Positions 9,404-18,315 of a stretch of DNA of 48,701 nt are shown here, in pieces. Position numbers and translations under genes: made by a program. The notes under the pieces are model-generated. The model was not told the DNA's origin. It did no database searches and was given only the letters and a program-made list of their open reading frames with translations. Source of the DNA: Pseudomonadota bacterium (GTDB taxonomy: Bacteria; Pseudomonadota; Gammaproteobacteria; Burkholderiales; Usitatibacteraceae); the NCBI GenBank assembly GCA_029781595.1, contig JAKOWJ010000219.1:1-48701 (forward strand), in the 5' to 3' direction. Position 1 is the stretch's first letter. Each line of letters opens with the position of its first letter.

Positions 9404-10894
9404 ATGAAAGCCATCCTCGCCCTGGACCAGGGCACGACCAGCTCGCGCGCCATCGTCTTCGACCGCGCCGGCGAGCCCGTCTGCGTCTCCCAGCAAGAAT
9501 TCCGCCAGATTTTCCCCCGGCCCGGCTGGGTCGAGCACGACCCCCGGGAGATCTTCGCCAGCCAGCGGGACGTGGCCGCCCGGGCGCTGGCCGGCAGCGG
9601 CCTCGCCGCCAGCGACGTGGCGGCCGTCGGGATCACCAACCAGCGCGAGACCACGGTCCTGTGGGAACGGGCGACGGGCCGGCCGGTGGCCAACGCCATC
9701 GTTTGGCAGGACCGACGCACCGCGTCCCGATGTGACGCTCTCCGGCAGGCCGGGCACGAGGAGACCTTCCGGGCACGGACCGGCCTCGTGCTCGACCCCT
9801 ACTTCGCCGGCACCAAGCTGGCATGGCTGCTGGACGAGGTGCCGGGGGCCCGCGCGCGGGCCGAGCGCGGCGAGCTCGCCTTCGGCACCGTCGACTCCTG
9901 GCTGGTCTGGCACCTCACCGGCGGCGAGAGCCACGTCACGGACGCGAGCAACGCCTCGCGCACCCTCCTCTTCGACATTCACGGCCTGGACTGGGACGAG
10001 GAGCTCCTCGCGATCCTGGGCATCCCGCGCGCGGTGCTGCCGCGCGTGGCCCGGCCGGGCGAGATCCTCGGCCGCACGCGATGCGAGGGCCTGCCGCCGG
10101 GCCTTCCCATCGCCGGCATGGCGGGCGACCAGCAGGCCGCGCTCTTCGGCCAGGCCTGCCACCGGCCGGGGCTCGCCAAGAACACCTACGGCACCGGCTG
10201 CTTCCTGCTCATGAACACCGGGGAGCGCGCCGCGGCCTCCCGCCACCGCCTGCTCACCACGGTGGCCTGGCACCGCGGGCCGGGCGCCCATTACGCGCTG
10301 GAAGGCGCCGTGTTCGTCGCGGGCGCGGCGGTGCAGTGGCTGCGCGACGGCCTGGGCATCATCGCCAGCGCGGCCGAGGTGGGGCCGCTCGCCGCCAGCG
10401 TGCCCGACTCCGGCGGCGTGCACTTCGTCCCGGCGCTCTCGGGGCTGGGATCGCCGCACTGGGACCCGCACGCCCGCGGCACGATCGTGGGTCTCACGCG
10501 CGGGTCGACCCGGGCGCACCTGGCCCGCGCCACGCTGGAGGCGATCGCCTACCAGAGCGCGGAGCTCCTCGAGGCCATGGCCGCCGACTCGGGCATCGCG
10601 CTGGCGGAGCTTCGCGTGGACGGCGGCGCGACGGCCAACGACCTGCTGATGCAGGTGCAGGCGGACGTCCTCGGCGTGCCCGTCGTCCGGCCGCGGGTGA
10701 CGGAGACGACGGCGCTGGGCGCCGCCTACCTCGCCGGGCTGGCCGTGGGCTTCTGGTCCGGCGAGGAGGAGATCGCGGGCCTGTGGGCGCGCGAGCGCGT
10801 GTTCGAGCCGCAGGTGGGCCGGGACGAGGCGCACGCGCGACTGGCCCAGTGGCGCCGCGCCGTCGAGCGCGCCCGGGACTGGGCCCGCGACTAG
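9404..10894 (+). CDS. glpK: Glycerol kinase
   Basis: Phosphorylates glycerol to sn-glycerol-3-phosphate in the cytoplasm; 496 aa, the normal FGGY-kinase length. Motifs: [16 protein letters not shown] (ATP loop 1, near residue 5), [40 protein letters not shown], and [20 protein letters not shown], the FGGY signature region, followed by [27 protein letters not shown] is the usual start. It matches the nearby ugp importer functionally, since both deliver glycerol-3-phosphate; no glpD or glpF is in the window. Its TAG stop overlaps the stop of convergent orn within the same CTAG. Confidence 0.97.
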   Translation: MKAILALDQGTTSSRAIVFDRAGEPVCVSQQEFRQIFPRPGWVEHDPREIFASQRDVAARALAGSGLAASDVAAVGITNQRETTVLWERATGRPVANAIVWQDRRTASRCDALRQAGHEETFRARTGLVLDPYFAGTKLAWLLDEVPGARARAERGELAFGTVDSWLVWHLTGGESHVTDASNASRTLLFDIHGLDWDEELLAILGIPRAVLPRVARPGEILGRTRCEGLPPGLPIAGMAGDQQAALFGQACHRPGLAKNTYGTGCFLLMNTGERAAASRHRLLTTVAWHRGPGAHYALEGAVFVAGAAVQWLRDGLGIIASAAEVGPLAASVPDSGGVHFVPALSGLGSPHWDPHARGTIVGLTRGSTRAHLARATLEAIAYQSAELLEAMAADSGIALAELRVDGGATANDLLMQVQADVLGVPVVRPRVTETTALGAAYLAGLAVGFWSGEEEIAGLWARERVFEPQVGRDEAHARLAQWRRAVERARDWARD

Positions 10895-11451
10895 GCGGCC
10901 GGGGGTTCGGCGCGCAGGAACGCGCCGCGGTAGTAGCGCAGCTCCTCGATGGACTCGTGGACGTCCGCGAGGGCCTCGTGGCGCGATTCCTTCACCACGC
11001 CGGCGAGGATGTCGGGCCGCCAGCGCCGCGCGAGCTCCTTGAGCGTCGACACGTCCACGATGCGGTAGTGCAGGTAGGCGTCGAAGGCGGGCATGTAGCG
11101 CGCCATGAAGCGCCGGTCCTGGTGCACGGTGTTGCCCGCGAGCGGCGCGACGCCCGGCGGCACGTGCTGCGCGAGGAACGCCACGATGGCCGCCTCGACC
11201 TGGGCCTCGGTGAACTTCGAGGCGCGCACCTTGTCGATCAGCCCGGAGCGCCCGTGCGTGCCCTTGTTCCAGGCGTCCATGGCGTCGAGGACCTCGTCGG
11301 GCTGGTGCACCACCCACACCGGCGCCTCCGCGACCGTGTTGAGCTCGCCGTCGGTCACGACGAGCGCCACCTCGAGGATGCGGTCGCGGTCCGGGACGAG
11401 CCCGGACATCTCCATGTCCACCCAGACGAGCGGTGCCTTTTCCTGTGCCAT
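10891..11451 (-). CDS. orn: Oligoribonuclease
   Basis: 3'-5' exoribonuclease that degrades 2-5 nt RNA and pGpG; 186 aa, DEDDh family. Acidic residues Asp12 and Glu14 ([10 protein letters not shown]), the DRILEVA segment, and the last motif [20 protein letters not shown] (His and Asp) are present. [12 protein letters not shown] is typical of Orn. ATG at 11451 gives the standard [17 protein letters not shown] start. Convergent with glpK: both stop codons share CTAG at 10891-10894. It is divergent from the M48 peptidase gene, the usual order in betaproteobacteria. Confidence 0.97.
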   Translation of the reverse strand: MAQEKAPLVWVDMEMSGLVPDRDRILEVALVVTDGELNTVAEAPVWVVHQPDEVLDAMDAWNKGTHGRSGLIDKVRASKFTEAQVEAAIVAFLAQHVPPGVAPLAGNTVHQDRRFMARYMPAFDAYLHYRIVDVSTLKELARRWRPDILAGVVKESRHEALADVHESIEELRYYRGAFLRAEPPAA

Positions 11452-11514
11452 AGAATGCGGATTTGCCGGGGAGCCCGGGATTGTGTCACGGCGCGCCCCA
11501 GGACCCAAGCCACC

Positions 11515-12774
11515 TTGAACGATTTCGCCCGGATCTTCGTCGCCTTCGCGATCGCCGCGCTCGGCTGGCGCCTGTGGCTCCTGTACCGCCAGGCGCGCCA
11601 CGTGGCGCGGCATCGCGACCGGGTCCCGCCCGACTTCGCCGCTCTGGTGCCCCCGGAAGCGCACGCCAAGGCGGCCGACTACACGCGCGACAAGGTCGCG
11701 GTGGCGGCCGTCGAGGCGGTGGCCGTCGAGGGCGCGCTGCTGCTCGGGCTGAGCGTCGGCGGGGGTCTCGCGGCGATCGACGGCGCGAGCCGCGCGCTGG
11801 CCGGCGAGGGCTACCTGCGCGACCTCGTCACCGTCTTCGCCTTCCTCGCGGCGGGCGCCCTCGCCTCGCTGCCCTTCGACGCGTGGCGCACCTTCCGCGT
11901 CGAGGCGCGCCACGGCTTCAACCACACCACGCCGGCCACCTTCGTCGCGGATCTCGCCAAGGGGCTCGCGCTCGCCGCCGCCCTGGGCACGCCGCTCGTG
12001 CTCGCGGTGTGCTGGTTCATCGAGGCGACCGGCGCGTGGTGGTGGGTGTGGGCCTGGGCCGCGTGGGTGGCCTTCACGCTCGCGCTCGTGGCCGTGTTCC
12101 CGCGCTGGATCGCCCCGCTGTTCAACCGCTTCACGCCGCTCGAGTCCGGCGAGCTTCGCGCGCGCATCGAGTCGCTGGTGGCGCGCTGCGGCTTCCGCGC
12201 GGAGGGCCTGTTCGTGATGGACGGATCGAAGCGATCGAGCCACGGCAACGCCTACTTCACCGGTTTCGGGCGCGCCAAGCGCATCGTCTTCTTCGACACG
12301 CTCGTCGAGCGCCTCACGCTCTCCGAGATCGAGGCGGTGCTCGCGCACGAGCTGGGGCACTACGCGCGGGGCCACATCCCGCGGCTGCTGGCGGTGCGCT
12401 TCGCGCTCGCCTTCGCCCTGCTCGCGCTGCTGGGCTACGCGGCCGGCCAGCCGGCCTTCGCGCAGGCCATGGGGCTCGCCACCCCGCTGCCGCCGGGCGC
12501 GCTGCTCGCCGCCTTCATGATGGTGGTGCCGGTCTTCACCTTTCCCTTCCAGCCGCTCGCGAGCCTGGTCTCGCGCCGGCAGGAATTCGAGGCGGACGAG
12601 TTCGCGGCGCGGCACGCCAGCGCCGAGGACCTCGTGAGCGCCCTGGGCAAGCTCTACCGCGACAACGCCGCGACGCTCACGCCCGACCCGCTGCACTCGC
12701 TCGTGTATGATTCCCATCCGCCCGCCGCGCTGCGCATCGCCCACCTGCGGCGCCTGGCCGGCCGCCCCGCCTGA
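11515..12774 (+). CDS. M48 family metallopeptidase (Ste24-like CAAX protease)
   Basis: Integral-membrane zinc endopeptidase, 419 aa from a TTG start at 11515. HELGH (278-282) and the third zinc ligand Glu359 in EFEADEFA define M48A. Hydrophobic segments lie near 5-25, 65-90, 105-120, 150-200, 292-312 and 328-345. The start is uncertain: an in-frame ATG at 11455 would add 20 residues and overlap the orn promoter region. TTG was preferred because [21 protein letters not shown] begins right at the first membrane helix, as in relatives. Followed by phhB after 15 bases. Its role in bacteria is thought to be membrane-protein quality control rather than prenyl processing. Confidence 0.9.
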   Translation: MNDFARIFVAFAIAALGWRLWLLYRQARHVARHRDRVPPDFAALVPPEAHAKAADYTRDKVAVAAVEAVAVEGALLLGLSVGGGLAAIDGASRALAGEGYLRDLVTVFAFLAAGALASLPFDAWRTFRVEARHGFNHTTPATFVADLAKGLALAAALGTPLVLAVCWFIEATGAWWWVWAWAAWVAFTLALVAVFPRWIAPLFNRFTPLESGELRARIESLVARCGFRAEGLFVMDGSKRSSHGNAYFTGFGRAKRIVFFDTLVERLTLSEIEAVLAHELGHYARGHIPRLLAVRFALAFALLALLGYAAGQPAFAQAMGLATPLPPGALLAAFMMVVPVFTFPFQPLASLVSRRQEFEADEFAARHASAEDLVSALGKLYRDNAATLTPDPLHSLVYDSHPPAALRIAHLRRLAGRPA

Positions 12775-12789
12775 GAGCCGCCCCCCGCC

Positions 12790-13119
12790 ATGAACGAACT
12801 CGCCCGCAAGAAGTGCCTGCCCTGCGAGGGCGGCGTCGCCCCCCTCACCGACGAGCAGGTCGGCCCGCTCCTGCGGGGCCTGCCCGGCTGGACGCGCGAG
12901 GGCGACGCCATCGCCCGCACCTACCGCTTCGCGAACTACCACGAGACGGTGGCGTTCGTGAATGCGACGGCCTGGATCTCGCACCGGGAGGACCACCACC
13001 CGGAGCTCACGGTGGGCTACAACCAGTGCAGGGTGGCCTACTGGACGCACGCCATCGGCGGCCTGTCCGAGAACGACTTCATCTGCGCGGCCAAGATCGA
13101 CGCGCTCTTCGACCTGTAG
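12790..13119 (+). CDS. phhB: 4a-hydroxytetrahydrobiopterin dehydratase
   Basis: Pterin-4-alpha-carbinolamine dehydratase, 109 aa, which regenerates the pterin cofactor of phenylalanine hydroxylase. The active-site motif is [16 protein letters not shown], with His65, His69, His70 and Pro71; [16 protein letters not shown] completes the family signature. No phhA is in the window, so it may serve another pterin enzyme or molybdopterin-related chemistry. The ATG follows the M48 gene by 15 bases, and rsgA follows 13 bases downstream; the trio is a conserved betaproteobacterial run. Confidence 0.94.
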   Translation: MNELARKKCLPCEGGVAPLTDEQVGPLLRGLPGWTREGDAIARTYRFANYHETVAFVNATAWISHREDHHPELTVGYNQCRVAYWTHAIGGLSENDFICAAKIDALFDL

Positions 13120-13132
13120 GGCGCGGCCGGGC

Positions 13133-14059
13133 GTGACGACGCGGCGCGAGCGCGAGCAGCAGGTCGTCGCCGAGGGGCGCGTGGTCGCCGACTTCGGCCG
13201 CGAGTTCCTCGTGGAACTCGCGGACCGGCGCCAGGTCGTGTGCACGCGCAAGGGAAAGCGCCAGGATGCCGCCTGCGGCGACTTCGTCGAGGTGCGCCTG
13301 ACGGGCGCCGCGCAGGGCTCGATCGAGCGCGTGGGCACCCGCCGCAACATCCTCTACCGCTCCGACCAGTGGCGCGAGAAGACGCTCGCCGCCAACGTCG
13401 ACCAGGCCATCATCCTGCTCTCGCCCCGGCCGGCCTACAGCGAGGCCTTCCTCAACCTGAGCCTGGTGGCCTGCGAGGCCGGCGGCATTCCGGCGATCGT
13501 CGCGCTCAACAAGTCGGACCTGCCCGAGCACGCCGAGGCAAGAAAGGGCCTGGAGCCGTGGGAGCGGATCGGCTACACGGTCATCTCCCTGTCCGCCAAG
13601 TTCGACCCGGCGCCCCTGCTGCCCCACCTGGAGCGCAAGATCTCGCTGCTGGTGGGACAGAGCGGCATGGGCAAGTCGCGCACCGTGAACGCGCTGGTGA
13701 TGAACGAGGTGGCGCGCGTGGGCGAGATCTCCGCGAGCCTGGGCGTGGGCACGCACACGACGACCTTCTCCCGGATGTACCGCCTGGACCGGGACACGGC
13801 CATCGTCGACACGCCGGGGTTCCAGTCCTTCGGCCTGTTCCACCTCACGGAGCGGCAGATCGCCGAGGCGATGCCGGAGTTCCGGCCCCACCTGGGCGGG
13901 TGCAAGTTCAACGACTGCGCGCACCTCTCGGAGCCCGGCTGCGCCGTGATCGAGGCCGCGACGCGCGGCGACGTCTCCGCCGCGCGCCTGTCGTTCTACC
14001 AGGTGCTCATCGAGCAACACCGCGAGCTGCACGACCAGCACCCGGAGTGGACGCGCTAG
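13133..14059 (+). CDS. rsgA: Ribosome small subunit-dependent GTPase A
   Basis: Circularly permuted GTPase that checks late 30S assembly; 308 aa. Order of motifs: G4 NKSD (126-129), G1 GQSGMGKS (175-182), G3 DTPG (226-229). The C-terminal zinc site is Cys257, Cys262, His264, Cys270 in [16 protein letters not shown]. An N-terminal OB fold covers about 10-65. The P-loop reads SGMGKSR rather than the common SGVGKSS, a mild change. The start is GTG at 13133. The gene ends at 14059, five bases from the convergent amrS stop, inside a GCGCTAGCGC palindrome. Confidence 0.95.
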   Translation: MTTRREREQQVVAEGRVVADFGREFLVELADRRQVVCTRKGKRQDAACGDFVEVRLTGAAQGSIERVGTRRNILYRSDQWREKTLAANVDQAIILLSPRPAYSEAFLNLSLVACEAGGIPAIVALNKSDLPEHAEARKGLEPWERIGYTVISLSAKFDPAPLLPHLERKISLLVGQSGMGKSRTVNALVMNEVARVGEISASLGVGTHTTTFSRMYRLDRDTAIVDTPGFQSFGLFHLTERQIAEAMPEFRPHLGGCKFNDCAHLSEPGCAVIEAATRGDVSAARLSFYQVLIEQHRELHDQHPEWTR

Positions 14060-14063
14060 CGCG

Positions 14064-15170
14064 CTAGCCGCCCGCCGGCGAGAGGGGGATCCGCCGCCGG
14101 CCGAACTGGCGCCGCGGGTCGAACGCCTCGAACCGGCCGGCCACCGCCGTGCCGCAGTCCGGGCAGCGGCCCTCGGGGGTGAGCCGGTATTCCTCGATCC
14201 GGTGCCAGTCGCGCCGCACCAGCACGCCGCCGCAGCCCGGGCAGGCCGTCGCGCCGCCCGCCGCGTCGTGGACGTTGCCGGTGTACGCGTACCGGATGCC
14301 CTCCGCGAGCGCGATGCGCCTCGCCCGCGAGAGCGTGGAGGCGGGCGTGGGCGGCAGGTCCTCCATGCGGTAGTCCGGGTGGAAGGCCGTGAAGTGCACG
14401 GGCACGTCCGCGCCGAGTTCGCGGCGGATCCAGCGGCACTCGGCCTCGATCTCGGCGTCCGAGTCGTTCTGCCCGGGGATGAGGAGCGTGGTGATCTCGA
14501 GCCACACGCGGGTCTCGTGCGCGAGGTAGGCCAGCGTGTCGAGCACCGGCGCCAGGCGCGAGGCCGTGAGCTTCGCGTAGAAGCCCTCCGTGAACGCCTT
14601 CAGATCCACGTTCGCCGCGTCCATCCGCGCGTAGAACTCGCGGCGCGGCGCGGCGTGCATGTAGCCGTTCGTGACGGCGACGGTCGCCACGCCCTCGGCC
14701 CGGCAGGCGTCGGCGACGTCCATGGCGTACTCGGCGAAGATGACCGGGTCGTTGTACGTGAAGGCGACGCTGCGCGCACCCGCCTCGCGCGCGGCGCGGG
14801 CGATCGCCCGGGGCGTGGCGCGGTCCATCGTGCGGTCCATGTCGCGGGACTTCGACAGGTCCCAGTTCTGGCAGAACCGGCACGCGAGATTGCAGCCGGC
14901 CGTGCCGAAGGAGAGTACCGGGGTGCCCGGGTAGAAGTGGTTCAGCGGCTTCTTCTCGATGGGGTCCAGGCAGAAGCCCGCCGACCGCCCGTAGGTGGTG
15001 AGCACCATCGCGTCGCCCGTGCGCGCGCGCACGAAGCAGGCGCCGCGCTGGCCCTCGTGCAGGCGGCAGTCGCGCGGGCACAGGTCGCACTGGATGCGCC
15101 CGTCTTCCAGTCTGTGCCACCACCGCGCGGCGTGGCGTTCCTCGGGACCGAACTCAGCGCGCGCCGTCAT
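14064..15170 (-). CDS. amrS: AmmeMemoRadiSam system radical SAM enzyme
   Basis: Radical SAM protein, 368 aa. The [4Fe-4S] motif is Cys93-x3-Cys97-x2-Cys100 (CNLACRFCQNW). An N-terminal Cys cluster, CDLCPRDCRL (28-35) with Cys45, and a C-terminal zinc ribbon (CPGCGG and CPDCG) flank the barrel, as in the AmrS/PflA-like branch. KPLNHFYPGTPVLSFGTAGC is highly characteristic. It overlaps amrA by 17 bases and is the last gene of amrB-amrA-amrS. The substrate is not established. PFL-activase annotations of such proteins are unlikely here because no glycyl-radical enzyme is nearby. Confidence 0.94.
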   Translation of the reverse strand: MTARAEFGPEERHAARWWHRLEDGRIQCDLCPRDCRLHEGQRGACFVRARTGDAMVLTTYGRSAGFCLDPIEKKPLNHFYPGTPVLSFGTAGCNLACRFCQNWDLSKSRDMDRTMDRATPRAIARAAREAGARSVAFTYNDPVIFAEYAMDVADACRAEGVATVAVTNGYMHAAPRREFYARMDAANVDLKAFTEGFYAKLTASRLAPVLDTLAYLAHETRVWLEITTLLIPGQNDSDAEIEAECRWIRRELGADVPVHFTAFHPDYRMEDLPPTPASTLSRARRIALAEGIRYAYTGNVHDAAGGATACPGCGGVLVRRDWHRIEEYRLTPEGRCPDCGTAVAGRFEAFDPRRQFGRRRIPLSPAGG

Positions 15171-15714
15171 CGCCGTGCTTCTCCACGGTGTACCGCGTGA
15201 GGCGCAGCGCCGGGCTCCAGTGCCGGGCGGGCAGCCCCGCCTTGCGGCGCAGCGCCGACAGGAAGGCGAGCCCGTCCGGCAGGCTCTCCCACACCTGCGG
15301 CAGGAAGGTCGCCGCGAGGCCCTCGCACTCGAGGTACACGCCGTCCGTGCCCGGCCGCAGGGCCGCGACGGCCTCGGCTTCGCTCGCCGCCGCCACGATC
15401 GTGCGCGGCGAGAGCACCGAGACCTCCACGCTCACGTGCGCGAACTCCGCCACGCGCAGGGCCTCGAACCGCGGGTCCGAGAAGGCCGCCGCCCTCGCGT
15501 TGGCGCGCACGTCCTCGCCCAGCGGCCGGCGCGGGTCGATCGAGCCGATGCACCCGCGCAGCTCGCCGTGCCGGTGCAGCGTGACGAAGGTGGCGGCCGG
15601 CTGTGCGAGCCACGCGTCGCCGCGCTCCGGGGCCGCGCCGAGCCCCAGGCGCTCCGCGATCGCCTCGCGGGCCATCGCCACCAGCACCGCGCCGCGGCCG
15701 GCCGCCTCAGCCAT
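15154..15714 (-). CDS. amrA: AmmeMemoRadiSam system protein A (AMMECR1 domain)
   Basis: 186 aa AMMECR1-domain protein. The family hallmark is HGELRGCIGSIDP (about residues 49-61), followed by PLGEDVRANARAAAFSDPRF and HVSVEVSVLSP. Function is unknown in bacteria; the human homologue is linked to the Alport-related AMME complex. The ATG overlaps the amrB stop by 8 bases and the 3' end overlaps amrS by 17, so the three are almost certainly one translationally coupled operon. Confidence 0.93.
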   Translation of the reverse strand: MAEAAGRGAVLVAMAREAIAERLGLGAAPERGDAWLAQPAATFVTLHRHGELRGCIGSIDPRRPLGEDVRANARAAAFSDPRFEALRVAEFAHVSVEVSVLSPRTIVAAASEAEAVAALRPGTDGVYLECEGLAATFLPQVWESLPDGLAFLSALRRKAGLPARHWSPALRLTRYTVEKHGDDGAR

Positions 15715-16519
15715 GGCCCGACTCCGTCTCGCGGAAGGCGAACGCGCCGTAGCCGACCACCTGCTGCCGGCCGCCGGCCGTGTCGCCGGAATTGCGCAGG
15801 TCGACGAGCTCGGCCCGCAGGCCGCGCCGGCGGGCGAGCGCCAGCAGGCCGTTCACCGGCGCGCAGCCGCAGGCCTCGTCGCCCTCGAGCCCGCCGCGCA
15901 GGGCGACGATGGCCTCGGCGGTGTGCCCGTCGCGCTCCCGGGCCAGCGACTGCGGCAGGAAGTGCGACAGGTCGGAGCTCACCACGACGAGCGTCTCCTC
16001 GCCGCCCCAGGCCGTCTCGAGCAGGAGGGCCGCCTCCTCCGGCGTGGCCCCGCCCACGAGGACGGGCACGAGCGCGACGTCGCCCAGCGCGCGCTGCAGG
16101 AACGGCAGGTGCACCTCGAGGCTGTGCTCGAGCGCGTGTGGCCGGTCGTCTGCCACGACGAACGGCAGCGCCTCCAGGCGCGCCAGCATCTCGCGATCCA
16201 GGCGCACCTCTCCCAGCGGCGTGGCGAATGCGCTCGCGCGCGGCACGCAAGCGCCTCGCACCGGGACGCGGTGTACCGGCCCTGCCAGCACCACGCGGCG
16301 CACCCGGCCGCGAAGGGGCGCCACGAGCCGGTACGCGCTCGCGGCAACGGGACCGGAATACACGTAGCCCGCGTGCGGGGCGATGAGGGCCTTTGGCGGC
16401 CGGCCCGCCTTCGCCGTGGCGCCCGTCGCGCGCAGGTACCCGTCCACCGCCGCGGCGAGAGCCGCCGGCTCGGCCGGGTAGAAGGCGCCCGCCACGGCGG
16501 CGGGACGGATCGTGGGCAT
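15707..16519 (-). CDS. amrB: AmmeMemoRadiSam system protein B (Memo family)
   Basis: 270 aa Memo-like protein, structurally related to non-haem iron dioxygenases. IRPAAVAGAFYPAEPAAL is the typical start, and IAPHAGYVYSGPVAASAYRL carries the first metal-site histidine; VVVSSDLSHFLP carries later conserved residues. ATG at 16519 is selected because GGAGG lies 6 bases upstream, rather than an ATG at 16561 that adds 14 residues. First gene of the amrB-amrA-amrS set. Human Memo is reported to be a copper or iron oxidoreductase; the bacterial reaction is not known. Confidence 0.93.
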   Translation of the reverse strand: MPTIRPAAVAGAFYPAEPAALAAAVDGYLRATGATAKAGRPPKALIAPHAGYVYSGPVAASAYRLVAPLRGRVRRVVLAGPVHRVPVRGACVPRASAFATPLGEVRLDREMLARLEALPFVVADDRPHALEHSLEVHLPFLQRALGDVALVPVLVGGATPEEAALLLETAWGGEETLVVVSSDLSHFLPQSLARERDGHTAEAIVALRGGLEGDEACGCAPVNGLLALARRRGLRAELVDLRNSGDTAGGRQQVVGYGAFAFRETESGHG

Positions 16520-16583
16520 GTCGCACCTCCGCATGGAACGGAGATGGGGCCAGCCTAGCACTTCGGCAAGGGCGCCGGGGCGG

Positions 16584-18266
16584 CTACCCGAGGACGATCG
16601 GCACCTCGACGCGGCCGGCGCGATCGTGCCTTGCGCGCAGGATGAGCCGCGTCCCGCACGGCGCGCGCACCGTCCACTCGCACTGGCCGCGGTCCGCCGT
16701 CAGGCGCGGGTCCGGCAGGAAGGCCTGCAGCGTGACCTTGTTGGCGCGCCCCTCGAGCTGCTCGCCCTCCTGGCGGGGCTTGCCGGCGACGAGCTCGGCG
16801 CCCTCGGGCAGCTCGATCTCGTAGATTACCCCGCGGGTGATCCGGCGCTCGAGCGCGCGCTTGGTGGCGTAGGTGGGCAGGTAGCCCGTGTTCTGCACCG
16901 CGAGCCGCACGCGCCAGGCGCCCTCGCCCAGCGGCTCGGCCTGCGCGCGCAGCGGTTCCAGGCGAGGCGTGGTGAGCGCCTGCCAGACCAGCCAGTCCGG
17001 GAAGCGGCGCACCTCGCGCTCGAGGTACTTGGCCGGCGGGTTGCGGAAGGTCGCGAGCTTGTTCCAGCCGCCCAGCTCCACCGGGCCGAGCTGCGGGTGC
17101 TCGAAGGGGTACCAGTCCACGTAGCCCTGGCCGTCCAGCTCCCGGTCGCTCCAGGCGATGAGCTTGAGGTCGTCCTCCGGCGGGTGCTCCCGGTACCAGT
17201 CGATGTAGTGGTAGTCGGTGATGCCGGCCTCGCGCGCCGGCGCCCAGATCTCCACCGTCCAGAAGAACTGGCCCAGATGCTCGTAGATCCAGTCGAATCC
17301 TCCCGAGATCACCTGCTTCGGGTGGTACTTGAAGTCGTGGAAGATCGACAGGCACGGGTAGCCCGTGAAGGCGGACGCACGCTTGCCGAAGAGCTTGTAG
17401 AGCCACAGGTCCTCGGCGGGCATGTTGTCGTCCGGCTCGCCCGAGAACGGCCGCAGGATCACGCCGCTGTGGGTGTGGAAGCTCACGCCCATGCACAGGT
17501 TCGGGTGGCGGACGATGAAGTCCACGATGGCGCGCGTCTCCGGTTCCGAGACCGGGTACGGGCCGGCGCCCGCCTGCTGGTACTCCTGCCGCCACCCCGA
17601 GGGGAAGTTGCGGTTGAGGTCCAGGCCCTCGCGGTTGGGGTTCACCCGGATCTCCACCCCGTCGTAGGCGCGAAGGCGCCCTTCCGGCACCACCCGCCAG
17701 TACTGCCCGCCCGACTCGGCCGGATCGCGTGGCGTCATGAGCCGCGGCTCGTCCGGGTGCGCCTTGAACGGCCCGTTGGGGTCGGGGATGCGCATCGTGA
17801 GGATGCGCCCGTCGCCGTCGACGTCCTCGACGTCCAGGCCGTCGACGGCATCCTCGTCGAAGGGCCAGGGCCGCGTCGAGGAGCGGATGTGCTTCGGGCG
17901 GTCGGCGAGCGCCCATTCGGCGCCGTCGGGGTTCACGCGCGGGCAGACGTAGAGCGCGCGCGTGTCCAGGAGGCGGGTCACGTCCTCGCGCACGCCGTAC
18001 GCGGTTTCCAGCACGTGCAGCAGGTGCAGGCAGGCGGTCGAGGCCGCGAGCTCTCCGGCGTGGATGTTGCCGTCGACCCACACCGCGGGCTTCGCGGTGT
18101 CCTCGCCCGTCTCGCGCCGCGTCGCGACGACGACCGGGATGTCGCGCCCCTCGTGGCTGCGGCCCAGGCACTCCAGGCGGAAGAGATCGGGCCGCCGCGC
18201 CTCGAAGGCGCGCAGCACGGCCATCAGTTCGTCGTAGCGGTGGAAGCGGTCGAAGGCGGGCTGCAT
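16584..18266 (-). CDS. M14 family zinc carboxypeptidase
   Basis: 560 aa metallocarboxypeptidase-like protein. Zinc ligands: His69 and Glu72 (DGNIHAGE) and His264 in SFHTHSG; the catalytic Glu is Glu339 in WTVEIW. A stretch around 141-160 (DVEDVDGDGRILTMRIPDP) is an Asp-rich insert that may bind calcium. The C-terminal 130 residues (NTGYLPTYATKRAL onward) form a beta-rich extra domain of the type following such peptidases. There is no signal peptide, so it appears cytoplasmic. It lies upstream of amrB on the same strand with a 64-base gap; whether it belongs to the AmmeMemoRadiSam operon is unclear. Confidence 0.92.
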   Translation of the reverse strand: MQPAFDRFHRYDELMAVLRAFEARRPDLFRLECLGRSHEGRDIPVVVATRRETGEDTAKPAVWVDGNIHAGELAASTACLHLLHVLETAYGVREDVTRLLDTRALYVCPRVNPDGAEWALADRPKHIRSSTRPWPFDEDAVDGLDVEDVDGDGRILTMRIPDPNGPFKAHPDEPRLMTPRDPAESGGQYWRVVPEGRLRAYDGVEIRVNPNREGLDLNRNFPSGWRQEYQQAGAGPYPVSEPETRAIVDFIVRHPNLCMGVSFHTHSGVILRPFSGEPDDNMPAEDLWLYKLFGKRASAFTGYPCLSIFHDFKYHPKQVISGGFDWIYEHLGQFFWTVEIWAPAREAGITDYHYIDWYREHPPEDDLKLIAWSDRELDGQGYVDWYPFEHPQLGPVELGGWNKLATFRNPPAKYLEREVRRFPDWLVWQALTTPRLEPLRAQAEPLGEGAWRVRLAVQNTGYLPTYATKRALERRITRGVIYEIELPEGAELVAGKPRQEGEQLEGRANKVTLQAFLPDPRLTADRGQCEWTVRAPCGTRLILRARHDRAGRVEVPIVLG

Positions 18267-18315
18267 GGCGGTCGCGGGCGGCGCAGGGGCGGCGGCCGCC
18301 TCGCGGCGGCGCTCG

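Noticed and set aside
18267..18315. Terminator after dctM in the GGCGGCGGCCGCC stretch
   Set aside because: The stem is imperfect and no T-run follows on the minus strand.
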